A DNA stretch of 64,000 nt. It comes from Flavobacteriales bacterium UBA6057 (GTDB lineage: Bacteria; Bacteroidota; Bacteroidia; Flavobacteriales_G; Salibacteraceae). The DNA is taken from contig DIYJ01000011.1 in the NCBI GenBank assembly GCA_002428995.1, positions 124,001-188,000 of the forward strand. Direction: 5' to 3'. Below, piece by piece: positions 26,756 through 36,107 of the stretch. The notes under the pieces are model-generated. The model was not told the DNA's origin, ran no database searches, and was given only the letters and a program-made list of their open reading frames with translations. Within the stretch, counting starts at the first letter, position 1, and each line of letters begins with the position of its first letter. The position numbers and the translations under genes were made by a program.

Positions 26756-28336
26756 ATGTACAAGCTAAACCTGACGCTCTTCCGCTCACAAGACTTTTGG
26801 TCTGTTACTCTTCTTGTCTTGTCCCTTCTGGGGATGAATGCCTTTGCACTTCAGTACATTCATCTGGGGCACTTTTGGGATGAGGCCTGGGTGTATGTGC
26901 CTGCGCTGAAGGAAATGAGCTTAAAGGGTGTTTCTCTCTTTCCACATACCATTTCGGTGGAGTTGACCCGTGGTCATCCACTCCTGTTTCATTTCATTGG
27001 TGGGTGGTGGTACAAGCTCTTTGGTTTGTCCAATGAAGCGGGTCATTCCTATGCGCTCTTGCTCGCGAATGTGACCCTCGTGATTATTTACTTGGGAACC
27101 AGAAAAGTAGTTGGGCCTCTTGGCGCATTTTTTACGGTACTCTTCATCATTGTTCAGCCCATTTTTCTGACACAGTCAGCCATGGTGTTCCCTGAAATGA
27201 TGGTGACCTTATTCGCTGTTCTGGCTGCCTTTGCATACCATCAGCAGCGCGTCAGTTTGTTTGTGGTCGCTCTTTCCTGCCTGCTCTACACCAAAGAATC
27301 CGGGCTGGTCTATTTCATGGCCTTCCTGATCTGGGACTTGTTCAGGATCATTTTTCTCAAAGACACCTTCAAGTTGTTGCTGAAGTATACGATCCCAGTC
27401 CTGGTGATCATCGCACACCCGCTGATACTCTATTGGAACTTCGAGTGGTTCCTGTTTCCAGAGCATACCTCGCTCATCCTGGATGATATTGAGGATGTGA
27501 AATGGCAGTTACGCAGGGTGTTTGAGCAAAACTTCCATGTTCAGGGACGTGAGTGGCTTTTCTTTCCCATCATGGCGTTGATGGTGCTCGAATCCAGAAT
27601 CAGGCCTTTCTGGGTGAAGTTGATTTTGATTGCTGCTGCTTTCAGTGCGTTCAAGGTTCTGTTCATCAAGTGGGTAGTGCCCGATTGGGCGATGATTCTC
27701 ATTTTGCTCACCGCATGCATAGCTCCTCCCTTTGTATGGTTGAAATTGAGGGTGAAAGAACAAACTAGTCAAACCACCCATCTTCTTGCGGTTGGCTTTC
27801 TGGCCTTGGTCGGGTATGTGATTTTCTCAGCGATTAACTTTTTTACCATCCGCTACCTGCTGTCTTCCATTGTGTTGACAACCATACTGGTTTCTATTGG
27901 CCTCTGGAAGAGTTTCATTCCTGTTTGGGCGAAGACGGTGGTGTCGGTGGTTCTTGTATGTGTACCACTCTACTACACTGCCACATTGCGCGATGTGGGA
28001 GAAGTGAATCTAGGACTTTACGATGACCTTCAGGCGCAGCAGAATGCAGTCGATTGGATTGTAGATAACGTATCTCAGGATGCGTGGATCTGCACCAATT
28101 TTGTCAGCGCCCACTACCTGCTTTATCCACATGCAGGCTATCTAAGCGAGGAAGAGCGTTATCAATTGCTACACGTCAATTATTGCCTCACACCGTGTGA
28201 AACAGAGTACGTCCTCAGGACCCGAACCGTAGCGGAATGTAACATCAATCAGGACTGGGAAGCCGATGGCTACGAAGCAGTCTTTGTGGACACGGTAGGA
28301 ATATCAAGTGCTACCGTTTTCAGGAAGAAGATCTAG
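26756..28336 (+). CDS. GT-C family glycosyltransferase, ArnT/PMT-like integral membrane protein
   Basis: 526 aa with about eleven to thirteen hydrophobic segments. The first loop carries HFWDEAWVYVPALKE, with acidic residues where GT39/GT83 enzymes have the catalytic DE motif, and RGHPLLFHFIGGWWYKLFGL follows. The soluble C-terminal part (LQAQQNAVDWIVDNVSQ) lies outside the membrane core. Family members use polyprenyl-phosphate sugars on the periplasmic side; the donor and acceptor here are unknown. It closes the set starting at 22410. Confidence 0.78.
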   Translation: MYKLNLTLFRSQDFWSVTLLVLSLLGMNAFALQYIHLGHFWDEAWVYVPALKEMSLKGVSLFPHTISVELTRGHPLLFHFIGGWWYKLFGLSNEAGHSYALLLANVTLVIIYLGTRKVVGPLGAFFTVLFIIVQPIFLTQSAMVFPEMMVTLFAVLAAFAYHQQRVSLFVVALSCLLYTKESGLVYFMAFLIWDLFRIIFLKDTFKLLLKYTIPVLVIIAHPLILYWNFEWFLFPEHTSLILDDIEDVKWQLRRVFEQNFHVQGREWLFFPIMALMVLESRIRPFWVKLILIAAAFSAFKVLFIKWVVPDWAMILILLTACIAPPFVWLKLRVKEQTSQTTHLLAVGFLALVGYVIFSAINFFTIRYLLSSIVLTTILVSIGLWKSFIPVWAKTVVSVVLVCVPLYYTATLRDVGEVNLGLYDDLQAQQNAVDWIVDNVSQDAWICTNFVSAHYLLYPHAGYLSEEERYQLLHVNYCLTPCETEYVLRTRTVAECNINQDWEADGYEAVFVDTVGISSATVFRKKI

Positions 28337-28337
28337 G

Positions 28338-28460
28338 ACAATCAGTTAATTAGATAATCAGAAGATCAGATGATGCTCCAGCCTTGGGCAAAGCGAAGTC
28401 GGTTACCACAGACTCATGATCTAATTACCTGATCATCTAATCATCCAATCACCTAATCAG
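28338..28460. repeat. Inverted pair of ATCAGATGAT-type word clusters between convergent genes
   Basis: AATTAGATAATCAG and AAGATCAGATGATG (about 28350-28375) face their reverse complements ATCTAATTACCTGATCATCT and AATCATCCAATCACCTAATC (about 28419-28458). They would pair over about 26 positions with several mismatches. They lie between the ends of the glycosyltransferase and OmpA genes, so they could act as a bidirectional terminator. Confidence 0.5.
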
Positions 28461-28462
28461 CT

Positions 28463-30400
28463 TCACTCCAGCACCTTGAATTCCGTTCTACGGTTCTGAG
28501 CCCTTCCTTCTTCCGTATCGTTGGTGGCTATTGGGCTCATCTGACCGTAGCCTGCATACATCAATCGGTCGGCTGCGATGCCTTGAGTAACCAGGTAATC
28601 ATACACCGCTTTTGCTCTGTTCTCGGAAAGGATTTGATTAGCTCCAGCGCTACCTTGGCTATCTGTATGCCCCGAGATTTCAATGCGCAGGCCGTTTGTT
28701 TCTTCAAGGAGCTTCACAAGCCGGTCTAATTCCGCGAGTGAGGCGGGCTTCAGGTCAAACTTGTCGGAATCGAAAAACACGTTTTTTAGCACGACAGTCC
28801 GACCGGGCTCGATGGGCTGAAGCTCAATGTTCTTCTCATAGTGAGTGATATTCTCAACTCCCTTTAGCTCGAAGTTTTCACTGTGAAAAAGGTAGCCCGG
28901 ATGGTTCGCGTTGAGCCCGTAGCTTTTGTCTACAGGGATGCACACCAGGTAGCTTCCATTTGCTTCATCGCTGTATGACTTCGTCACCGTTTCATTGGTT
29001 TCCAAGTCTATCAATTCAAATCTTGCCTCCAGTGGTTGCCCTGTTTTTGCGTCAGTAATTCTTCCTCGCAGAAATGTGACCGGCTGAGGTCTGATTTGCT
29101 CTGGAAGCTCGAAGCTGTATAGGTCCAGTTCTCCATACCCGCCCGCACGATTGCTGCCAATCAAGCCAATAGCTCCACTGGCAGAAACATGAAAACTGTT
29201 TTCATCCCTGAACGTGTTGATTGGGTATCCAAGGTTCACGGGTTTGGTCCATTCACCGTTTTCGTCTTTTCTGCTCAGGAAAATATCAAGTCCACCCATT
29301 CCGGTATGACCGCGGGATGAGAAGTAGAGCGTTTGATTATCAGGATGTATGAATACGGATTCTTCAGGCTGATCAGAGTTTATGACATCTGATAGCGGTG
29401 TGGCCTGGGTCCACTTACCATCTACAAGGGAAGAGGTATATATGTCTGCGCTGTTTCGCTGCCTGGGGTTTCCACGAATGAAGTAGAGCGTTTTCCCATC
29501 GCTGGCAAACGAAGGCTGAGTTTCCCACATGGGAGAATTAATCGTACGGCCCATGTTTCGGGGTTTCGACCATCCCTTACCGATGCGTTTTGCAATGAAA
29601 AGGTCACAGCTTCCATAGCCCTGACGGCCTGGGCCGTATTCTCCATAGAGCGCACACGTAGTGAAGATGATGAATTTGCCGTCTGGCGACAGGGTAGGAG
29701 CTCCCTCGTTGTTTTGCGAGTTGATCGGTTTACCGGGATTGTAGGCTGGCATCCATTCCCCGTCCTTTTTTTCGGAGAAGAAAAAATCTTCATTGGCACC
29801 TACCGGGCTCCTGGGCTCTGGCAGCCTCCGTGTCATCAGCAGCATGCTTTCGTCAGCCGTGAGGGCAGGAAAGTATTCTGCATGCTCGCTGTTTACGTTT
29901 TCACCAAGATTGACAGGATTGAAATCAACCGGATGCTTCATGGCTTCTATCGCAAACGTGCAGTTCTCGATGCCTCTTCTGGCCAGCTCTTTTTCTTTCG
30001 GACTGCGGGTGGGATAAGGCATAAACCTTTCAAAGCTGGCTTTGGCTTCCTCGTAGTTTCCTTCGGCCAATTCAAGGTTGGCGACCATGAAAAGCGCGTT
30101 CGGGTAAAAAGCAGGATCGGTGTCTATGGCCTTTCGAAGCCACGTCTTTGCATCAGGATAATTGCCCTGCGCCATGTGAATTTCGCCCAACATCACCTGC
30201 GCATCAAGAAAGTTAGGATCTCGTTCCAGGGCAGCTTCCAGCTTCAGTTGGCAGAGTTCAAATTGATCGTAGCGGGTGTAGTTGATCGCCTCCTCAAACA
30301 GCTTGATGGCCTTTTTGTCCTTGGTGCGATACTCTCCGATTTGAGCTTGAGCGGATAGAAATACGAGCAGTAGAAGGCTGATTGTGAGGATGTTCTTCAT
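28463..30400 (-). CDS. TPR / WD40-like / OmpA C-terminal domain outer-membrane protein
   Basis: 645 aa with signal peptide MKNILTISLLLLVFLSAQAQ. Residues ~25-140 hold tetratricopeptide repeats (YDQFELCQLKLEAALERDPN, YPDAKTWLRKAIDTDP). Residues ~165-430 are PD40 blades (ADESMLLMTRRL, LSPDGKFIIFTTCA, IHPDNQTLYFSSRGHTGMGGLDIFLS). A carboxypeptidase-regulatory-like domain lies near 445-520, and a C-terminal OmpA domain (NVFFDSDKFDLKP, ISGHTDSQGSAGANQILSEN) binds peptidoglycan. This architecture resembles T9SS accessory protein PorE, but is also seen in other Bacteroidota proteins. Its ATG overlaps the queE stop (ATGA). Confidence 0.88.
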   Translation of the reverse strand: MKNILTISLLLLVFLSAQAQIGEYRTKDKKAIKLFEEAINYTRYDQFELCQLKLEAALERDPNFLDAQVMLGEIHMAQGNYPDAKTWLRKAIDTDPAFYPNALFMVANLELAEGNYEEAKASFERFMPYPTRSPKEKELARRGIENCTFAIEAMKHPVDFNPVNLGENVNSEHAEYFPALTADESMLLMTRRLPEPRSPVGANEDFFFSEKKDGEWMPAYNPGKPINSQNNEGAPTLSPDGKFIIFTTCALYGEYGPGRQGYGSCDLFIAKRIGKGWSKPRNMGRTINSPMWETQPSFASDGKTLYFIRGNPRQRNSADIYTSSLVDGKWTQATPLSDVINSDQPEESVFIHPDNQTLYFSSRGHTGMGGLDIFLSRKDENGEWTKPVNLGYPINTFRDENSFHVSASGAIGLIGSNRAGGYGELDLYSFELPEQIRPQPVTFLRGRITDAKTGQPLEARFELIDLETNETVTKSYSDEANGSYLVCIPVDKSYGLNANHPGYLFHSENFELKGVENITHYEKNIELQPIEPGRTVVLKNVFFDSDKFDLKPASLAELDRLVKLLEETNGLRIEISGHTDSQGSAGANQILSENRAKAVYDYLVTQGIAADRLMYAGYGQMSPIATNDTEEGRAQNRRTEFKVLE

Positions 30401-31032
30401 GGAATCTGCATGTATTTATGGCTCTGCAGCGAAATGCGCCACCGAGGATTTTGTTTTACGTAGTCGATGATCAAAGATGTCATTTCATTTTGGCGACCCC
30501 ACTCCGGTTGCAAAAACAATGCACAACTGTCATTCACCAATGCTGCATGTTGTTCGGCAAAGCGAAAATCAGAGCCGTGAAAAATGACAGTCTTTAGCTC
30601 ATTCACTTCCTTGTGAAAGTCTTTGACCGGTGCCTTGAATTTTTTGGGAGACAGAGTGATCCAGTCCCAGAAGCCACTCAGGGGATAAGCTCCCGAGGTT
30701 TCTATGTGCGTCTGCATTCCCACATCCTTCAGTGCTCTTGTGAGTGCGTTAAGGTTATAGATCAATGGTTCTCCACCTGTGACCACGGCAATCGGTGCGC
30801 CACTCTCTTTTGCGGCCTGAGCCAGGCTTTCAACGCTCATCGGGGGATGCTTCTGGAAGTCCCAGCTTTCCTTCACATCACACCAGTGACATCCTACGTC
30901 ACAACCACCCGTTCGTATGAAATAGGCCGGAGTTCCAGTATGAGCGCCCTCACCCTGCAACGTGTAGAAGTGCTCCATGATTGGAAGGAACCCCTCTTCT
31001 AATGCCAACAGCCTCTCCTCTTTTCCTTCCAT
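30397..31032 (-). CDS. queE: QueE, 7-carboxy-7-deazaguanine synthase
   Basis: Radical-SAM enzyme converting 6-carboxy-tetrahydropterin to 7-carboxy-7-deazaguanine in queuosine synthesis. 211 aa from ATG 31032. The cluster motif is C44-x3-C48-x2-C51 (TGGCDVGCHWCDVKESW); FYTLQGEGAHTGTPAYF upstream and VVTGGEPLIYNL downstream are family signatures. A 25-residue upstream extension exists but would overlap a promoter-like box. Its stop overlaps the start of the OmpA/TPR gene (ATGA), although no functional link is obvious. It is divergent from the DUF4301 gene. Confidence 0.94.
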   Translation of the reverse strand: MEGKEERLLALEEGFLPIMEHFYTLQGEGAHTGTPAYFIRTGGCDVGCHWCDVKESWDFQKHPPMSVESLAQAAKESGAPIAVVTGGEPLIYNLNALTRALKDVGMQTHIETSGAYPLSGFWDWITLSPKKFKAPVKDFHKEVNELKTVIFHGSDFRFAEQHAALVNDSCALFLQPEWGRQNEMTSLIIDYVKQNPRWRISLQSHKYMQIP

Positions 31033-31036
31033 GTTG

Positions 31037-31044
31037 CAAACATA
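31037..31044 (-). promoter_or_regulatory. Candidate -7 box (TATGTTTG) of queE
   Basis: Minus-strand TAnnTTTG match with only four nt between it and the queE ATG, which would give an essentially leaderless mRNA. No -33 match is seen. Confidence 0.35.
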
Positions 31045-31108
31045 AGGAGGTGTGTTGTTTCCTTTAAAAAAGGTCGTAGCTCGACTACAGACGCTCAGGA
31101 AGACCACT

Positions 31109-31116
31109 TACATTTG
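31109..31116 (+). promoter_or_regulatory. Candidate -7 box (TACATTTG) of the DUF4301 gene
   Basis: TAnnTTTG match seven nt upstream of ATG 31124, predicting a leader of only a few nt. The -33 element is not evident. Confidence 0.4.
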
Positions 31117-31123
31117 CTCATCT

Positions 31124-32593
31124 ATGACATTGTCCGCTGAACAGCAAATCCAGCTTAAGGAAAAGGGAATTACGGAAACACAATTAGAGCATCAACTCAA
31201 CTGTTTCCAAAATGGTACAGATTACGTAAAACTATTGCGGCCGGCAAGCCTTGGAGATGGCATTCTCAAGCTCGACAGAGACGCTCGGGAAGATGCTATT
31301 CAGCGCTTTGAGGAGGAAAGGTCGACCTTGAAGATTGAGAAGTTTGTGCCGTCCTCTGGTGCTGCTTCCCGCATGTTCAAGGAAGTTTACAAATGGTTAG
31401 AGAACCCTTCCGAATACCGTGCGGAGATCAAAGCTTTTTTCAATGACATAGAGAAATTTGCGGTGTACGAGGAGTGGGCTGGCCTCGCTCATGACGGTAA
31501 AATGCCGGACCACTATGCAAACCTCGATGCGAAAGTGCAGTGGCTGCAGCTGTTGGTCAGTGAAAAAGGCTTGGATCTGGCAGCATTGCCAAAGGCTTTG
31601 ATTCCTTTTCACAAAAAAGGTGATGACGTAAGGCTGGCACTGGAAGAGCACATTGCTGAAGGCATGCAATATGCCGTGAATGATGGCGTGTTGTCCATGC
31701 ATTTCACCATCTCACCGCATCACGAGGCAGGCTTCAAAGAGGCCATGTCGGCATTGGAAGAAAAGTATGCGGATAAGGTCAAGCTGGATGTTTCTTACTC
31801 TCAACAACTCCAAGAGACGGATACGATAAGCGTTGATCAGGAAGGCGAACCGCTAAAGGATGATCAGGATAAGCTCATCTTTCGTCCCGGTGGACATGGA
31901 GCGCTCATCCATAACCTCAACGCTCGGGAAGCGGATATGATCTTCATTAAGAACATAGACAATGTTTGTCATCCAGATCATCTTCGGTTGACGGTTGACT
32001 ATAAGATGGCGCTGGCGGGAAAGCTGCTGGAACTCCGCGCTGACTTCACCGGTTTGTGGCGGCAGGTACAAAAAGGGTTGGTCGATGAACGATCGATCAA
32101 CGAGGTGCGAGACAAGTGGAAACTTCGCATTCCGCGCGACTATCGAAAACTGCGTTCGTTCATTAACCGTCCTATGCGCGTGTGCGGAATGGTTCGAAAT
32201 CAGGGCGAACCCGGTGGCGGTCCATTTTTCTGCATCGATAAAAACTACGGAGAAAGCCTTCAGATCATTGAGAAGAGCCAGATTAATCCTGAGGTCATGC
32301 GACAGCAGGCTATCCTGGAATCATCTACTCATTTTAATCCTGTCGACCTGGTTGTTTCATTGCAAACCATTGAAGGTGAAAAGCTTGATCTTAAGGAGTT
32401 TATAGACGATTCGCGCTACTTCCTGTCAGAGAAAACAATCCTTGGAAAAGAGGTCAGGGTGCTGGAATGGCCTGGGCTTTGGAATGGTGCGATGGCCAAC
32501 TGGATCACTGTGTTTGTAGAGGTGCCGATTGAAACCTTCAATCCCGTGAAGGAATTTCGTGACCTGCTGCGCCCCCTGCATCAGGCTCGATAG
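31124..32593 (+). CDS. DUF4301 family protein
   Basis: 489 aa from ATG 31124; a 24-codon upstream extension would include the promoter-like box. The sequence KFVPSSGAASRMFKEVYKWL and CGMVRNQGEPGGGPFFCID are characteristic of DUF4301, a Bacteroidota-enriched family. The GAASRM segment resembles the nucleotide-binding loop of GT-A sugar nucleotidyltransferases, but the reaction is not established. It is cytosolic, with no signal peptide or membrane segment. It is divergent from queE with 91 bp between starts. Confidence 0.82.
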   Translation: MTLSAEQQIQLKEKGITETQLEHQLNCFQNGTDYVKLLRPASLGDGILKLDRDAREDAIQRFEEERSTLKIEKFVPSSGAASRMFKEVYKWLENPSEYRAEIKAFFNDIEKFAVYEEWAGLAHDGKMPDHYANLDAKVQWLQLLVSEKGLDLAALPKALIPFHKKGDDVRLALEEHIAEGMQYAVNDGVLSMHFTISPHHEAGFKEAMSALEEKYADKVKLDVSYSQQLQETDTISVDQEGEPLKDDQDKLIFRPGGHGALIHNLNAREADMIFIKNIDNVCHPDHLRLTVDYKMALAGKLLELRADFTGLWRQVQKGLVDERSINEVRDKWKLRIPRDYRKLRSFINRPMRVCGMVRNQGEPGGGPFFCIDKNYGESLQIIEKSQINPEVMRQQAILESSTHFNPVDLVVSLQTIEGEKLDLKEFIDDSRYFLSEKTILGKEVRVLEWPGLWNGAMANWITVFVEVPIETFNPVKEFRDLLRPLHQAR

Positions 32594-32713
32594 AATCGAC
32601 TGCTTGTTATTTCTTGTCGATCAATTGCTTATTTTTACGGGTCAATCGAAGCATCCCTTGATGTGAAAGCACGTCATTTGATGGAAGCTCCTTGATACAC
32701 TTAACGCAGAGCC

Positions 32714-35700
32714 ATGTTCGTGAGAAAATACTTGCTCCTACTCATCGTTGTTCTGGTCAGTGCGGATTTGCTGGCTCAGACACCGATTCCCTTAGGGCCT
32801 CAGGTGGCAACCTACAATGATACCCGTGTGCGGGGTTATCATTTTACAGCGACTAGTACATGGTCCCTTTGTGGCCTCTACATACCCACCGATAACAGCA
32901 CAGGTCCTATGAATGTGGAGTTTGTGCGCTTCACTCAAGGTCCACCTCCACCTTTTGCCGGTACCACCAACAATTTTGTGAGTCTTTTCTATGCCGCTGG
33001 TGTGGCAGGGACGAACATGATCAATGTTCCGAACGTGCCTGTCACGAATGGGAATATCTATGGAACTTATGGAGCCAGAAGTAATCCTGGCAACCTCAAT
33101 CAAATGATGAATTCATATGGCACTGCGAACACGGTGACGAACGTGAATGGAATCAATATGACGCTGCAAAGGAGTGGAATGCAGTTTCCGCTCAATAATC
33201 AGCAGATGCATGACATCTGGTCTGAGGTGAATTTTTTCATCGGCCGTGTGATCATGTATCACAGCTGTTGTCCACAGCCTTTGCCGCCTCAAGGGCCTAT
33301 TTCTGGACCGGCATCCGTTTGTCAGGGTGATACGGTTGTTTACAGCATTCCACCCGATCCAAATGCGGTCAGTTACACATGGTCTGTAGGGCCGCTCGAT
33401 ACTGTGATAACGGGACAGGGAACTACTTCCGTTTCTGTTGCCATTGGTCCAAACAGCATTGGAGACAGTGTTTGTGTTTTCTTGACCGACACATGTACCG
33501 ACAGTGACCCAATCTGCTTCGGATACACCGTGCCTTTACCGCCAACTCCAGGCGCCATTTCTGGACCTGATACCGTCTGTACGAATGATACCGCAACGTA
33601 TAGCATTCCCTCGGTGACAGGAGTTACCTATAGCTGGACTGTTCCACCCGGTGCAACGATCATCTCCAATCCCAATAGCAACACCATTGATGTTGTCTTC
33701 GGAACCAATTCTGACAGCATTTGCGTGCAGCTCATCGATAGTTGTGCAACCGGTGGTACGAGTTGCGCCTACGTAGAGGTAAGTACAAGTCCGCCATTTG
33801 CACTTGCAGGAGTGGATCAAAACATCTGCTCTGGATTATCGACCACGCTGCAGGGTAACAATCCTCAAATAGGTACGGGGCTTTGGACCATCGAAAATGG
33901 ACCTGGGGGAGGATCGTTTGCCAACGACAATGATCCGCTGACTTCCTTCAGCAATCTTCAACCCGGTACGTACACGCTCAAGTGGACCATCTCCTCCGCT
34001 GCCTGTCCATCCAGTCACGACTTCGTGGATGTGGAGGTTGGGATTACGCCAGATGCAAGTTTTGATGCACCTGATGCATGTGAGGGGTCACTTGCTACAT
34101 TCACAAACACCACTGAAACTTTTGGATTGCAGGGATCTTATCTGTGGGATATCGACAATGATGGAATAGATAATTACCTCGTTGAAAGCCCTGTTCATCA
34201 GTATCCAGGCCCCGGAACTTATGTGGTCCGACTGATTGCCAGTGCTCAAGGCTGCGCAGACACGATCGTTCAACCTATCAATGTGAATCCGCTACCGGTC
34301 ATGAATGTGAATGCGGATGACCAGTGCCTCGAGACTCCGGTTGACTTCATCAATAATACTGTGATCGCCTCAGGAGCGATCAGCCAAATGATGTATGACT
34401 TCGGGGATGGAAGTACTCCGGAAGTAGGAAATGCCGGACTCAGTCCTTTGTATTCTTACGCCAGTGCCGGAGACTATACAGCCATCGCATACGCCACCTC
34501 TGATCAAGGCTGTGTCGACTCTCAATTGATCAATCTGACCGTGCACCACCTACCGGTGCCCAATTTCTCTTTCAAGAATTCGTGTCAGTATCAGACCACC
34601 GAGTTTTTCGATCAGAGTTCTGTCCAGGCTTCATTCATTGATGAGTGGGATTGGAGCTTTGGAGATGGTTCATCATCCGACCTTGAGGATACCGAACACG
34701 ATTATGCCATCAATGGCGATGTGCCGGTGACACTGAGAGTGTGGAGTGCTTTGGGTTGTAGCTCAGACACAACCATACCTATTGAAGTTTACCCAACTCC
34801 TGTTTCGCAGTTTAATTTCACCAATGAGGTTTGCCTTGGCGACTCCATGTACGTTGAGAACACCTCGACCATTGATTATGGATTCATTCAGGAGAACCGC
34901 TGGCACATTGAGGATACCAATCTTTACTACGCGGATGATACTGTGTTCTACTTTTCTGAAGTAGGCTGGTATAAGGTCGGGCTTTTGGTTACCTCAGATC
35001 AAGGCTGTCGCAGCTACAGCGCGAAGCGAGTTCCCGTTTGGGCGATTCCAGATGCAGATTATTACTTCGAAGGTGCATGTGCAGGAGACTCCATCAGTTT
35101 CAGGGATACCTCCAGATTCTCAGAAGGTTCCGTTGATGCCTGGCTATGGCAGTTTGGTGACACGGCCGGAAGCACAAGTGCTGAAAGACACCCAACCTTC
35201 CTTTATGAGGACTTTGGGGAATACAATGTGTCACTGACCGTATTCTCTTCTCAAAAATGCCCTTCTACGGTTACTTATCCAGTGCAGATCTCCGAGTACA
35301 TTGAACCCGAATTTGTAGTCTCTATCGATTCAGGCTGCTCGCCCTTGTTGGTGCAGATGACAGACAGTTCCGTCAGCAAGAGCGGAATTGGATACAGCAT
35401 GGAATGGGCCTTTGGCAACGGAGACACCATCGGTAATGGAGCCAATCAGTACACCTACTACTTGCAAGGAGGCAGACCTTATTTCTATGATGTAACGATG
35501 CGCATCACTTCCGATGCAGGTTGTGTCACTGAGTCTACCAAAGACAGTTTGATCTATCTGATGCCTCAGCCGATAGCTGATTTTACTACCGAACCCAACA
35601 AGTCTGAATTAACAACTCAAAGACCTCTGGTTCAATTCGTCAGCCTTGCAGAGGAAACCAATTATTGGAAGTGGCAGTTTGGTGATGGCAATTCTTCGAT

Positions 35701-36106
35701 TGCGCACAATCCAGCTCACCAGTACGCGGACGAAGGGGAATATCTGGTAACCTTGATTGCCAGGAACATCTTCCAGTGTTCTGATACTGTTTCTGATCGT
35801 TTGTATGTTGAGCCAATCAATCGGGCTTTCATTCCATCCGCATTCACACCAAATGGTGATGGACGTAATGAAACCTTCAAGGTATATGGGCTCAAAGGAG
35901 TCACCGAGTTCACTATGGATATATACGATCGCTGGGGACGCAAAGTGTATTCCACCACTGGGGTAAACTCAAGCTGGGATGGTACAAACGTTCAAAGCAG
36001 TGTGATTCAGCAGGGACTCTACACCTACAAAATCAACTACATTGATGTGAACGGTGATCCTGTGACGATGTCGGGTGAGGTAAGTGTAGTAGGTGTGGAT
36101 AATTAA
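32714..36106 (+). CDS. PKD-repeat surface protein with type B (gliding-associated) C-terminal domain, copy 1
   Basis: 1130 aa with signal peptide MFVRKYLLLLIVVLVSADLLAQ. Residues ~25-200 form a domain nearly identical to that of the next gene (RVRGYHFTATS, WSLCGLYIPTDNSTG, NSYGTANTVTNVNGI). This is followed by PKD-like repeats (WSFGDGSSSDLEDTEHDY, WQFGDTAGSTSAERHPTF, WQFGDGNSSIAHNPAHQY) and at the end FIPSAFTPNGDGRNETFKV with IYDRWGRKVYSTTG, the CHU_C/TIGR04131 sorting domain used by the type IX system. Probably a surface adhesin or matrix protein. One base separates its stop from the next gene's ATG. Confidence 0.86.
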   Translation: MFVRKYLLLLIVVLVSADLLAQTPIPLGPQVATYNDTRVRGYHFTATSTWSLCGLYIPTDNSTGPMNVEFVRFTQGPPPPFAGTTNNFVSLFYAAGVAGTNMINVPNVPVTNGNIYGTYGARSNPGNLNQMMNSYGTANTVTNVNGINMTLQRSGMQFPLNNQQMHDIWSEVNFFIGRVIMYHSCCPQPLPPQGPISGPASVCQGDTVVYSIPPDPNAVSYTWSVGPLDTVITGQGTTSVSVAIGPNSIGDSVCVFLTDTCTDSDPICFGYTVPLPPTPGAISGPDTVCTNDTATYSIPSVTGVTYSWTVPPGATIISNPNSNTIDVVFGTNSDSICVQLIDSCATGGTSCAYVEVSTSPPFALAGVDQNICSGLSTTLQGNNPQIGTGLWTIENGPGGGSFANDNDPLTSFSNLQPGTYTLKWTISSAACPSSHDFVDVEVGITPDASFDAPDACEGSLATFTNTTETFGLQGSYLWDIDNDGIDNYLVESPVHQYPGPGTYVVRLIASAQGCADTIVQPINVNPLPVMNVNADDQCLETPVDFINNTVIASGAISQMMYDFGDGSTPEVGNAGLSPLYSYASAGDYTAIAYATSDQGCVDSQLINLTVHHLPVPNFSFKNSCQYQTTEFFDQSSVQASFIDEWDWSFGDGSSSDLEDTEHDYAINGDVPVTLRVWSALGCSSDTTIPIEVYPTPVSQFNFTNEVCLGDSMYVENTSTIDYGFIQENRWHIEDTNLYYADDTVFYFSEVGWYKVGLLVTSDQGCRSYSAKRVPVWAIPDADYYFEGACAGDSISFRDTSRFSEGSVDAWLWQFGDTAGSTSAERHPTFLYEDFGEYNVSLTVFSSQKCPSTVTYPVQISEYIEPEFVVSIDSGCSPLLVQMTDSSVSKSGIGYSMEWAFGNGDTIGNGANQYTYYLQGGRPYFYDVTMRITSDAGCVTESTKDSLIYLMPQPIADFTTEPNKSELTTQRPLVQFVSLAEETNYWKWQFGDGNSSIAHNPAHQYADEGEYLVTLIARNIFQCSDTVSDRLYVEPINRAFIPSAFTPNGDGRNETFKVYGLKGVTEFTMDIYDRWGRKVYSTTGVNSSWDGTNVQSSVIQQGLYTYKINYIDVNGDPVTMSGEVSVVGVDN

Positions 36107-36107
36107 T

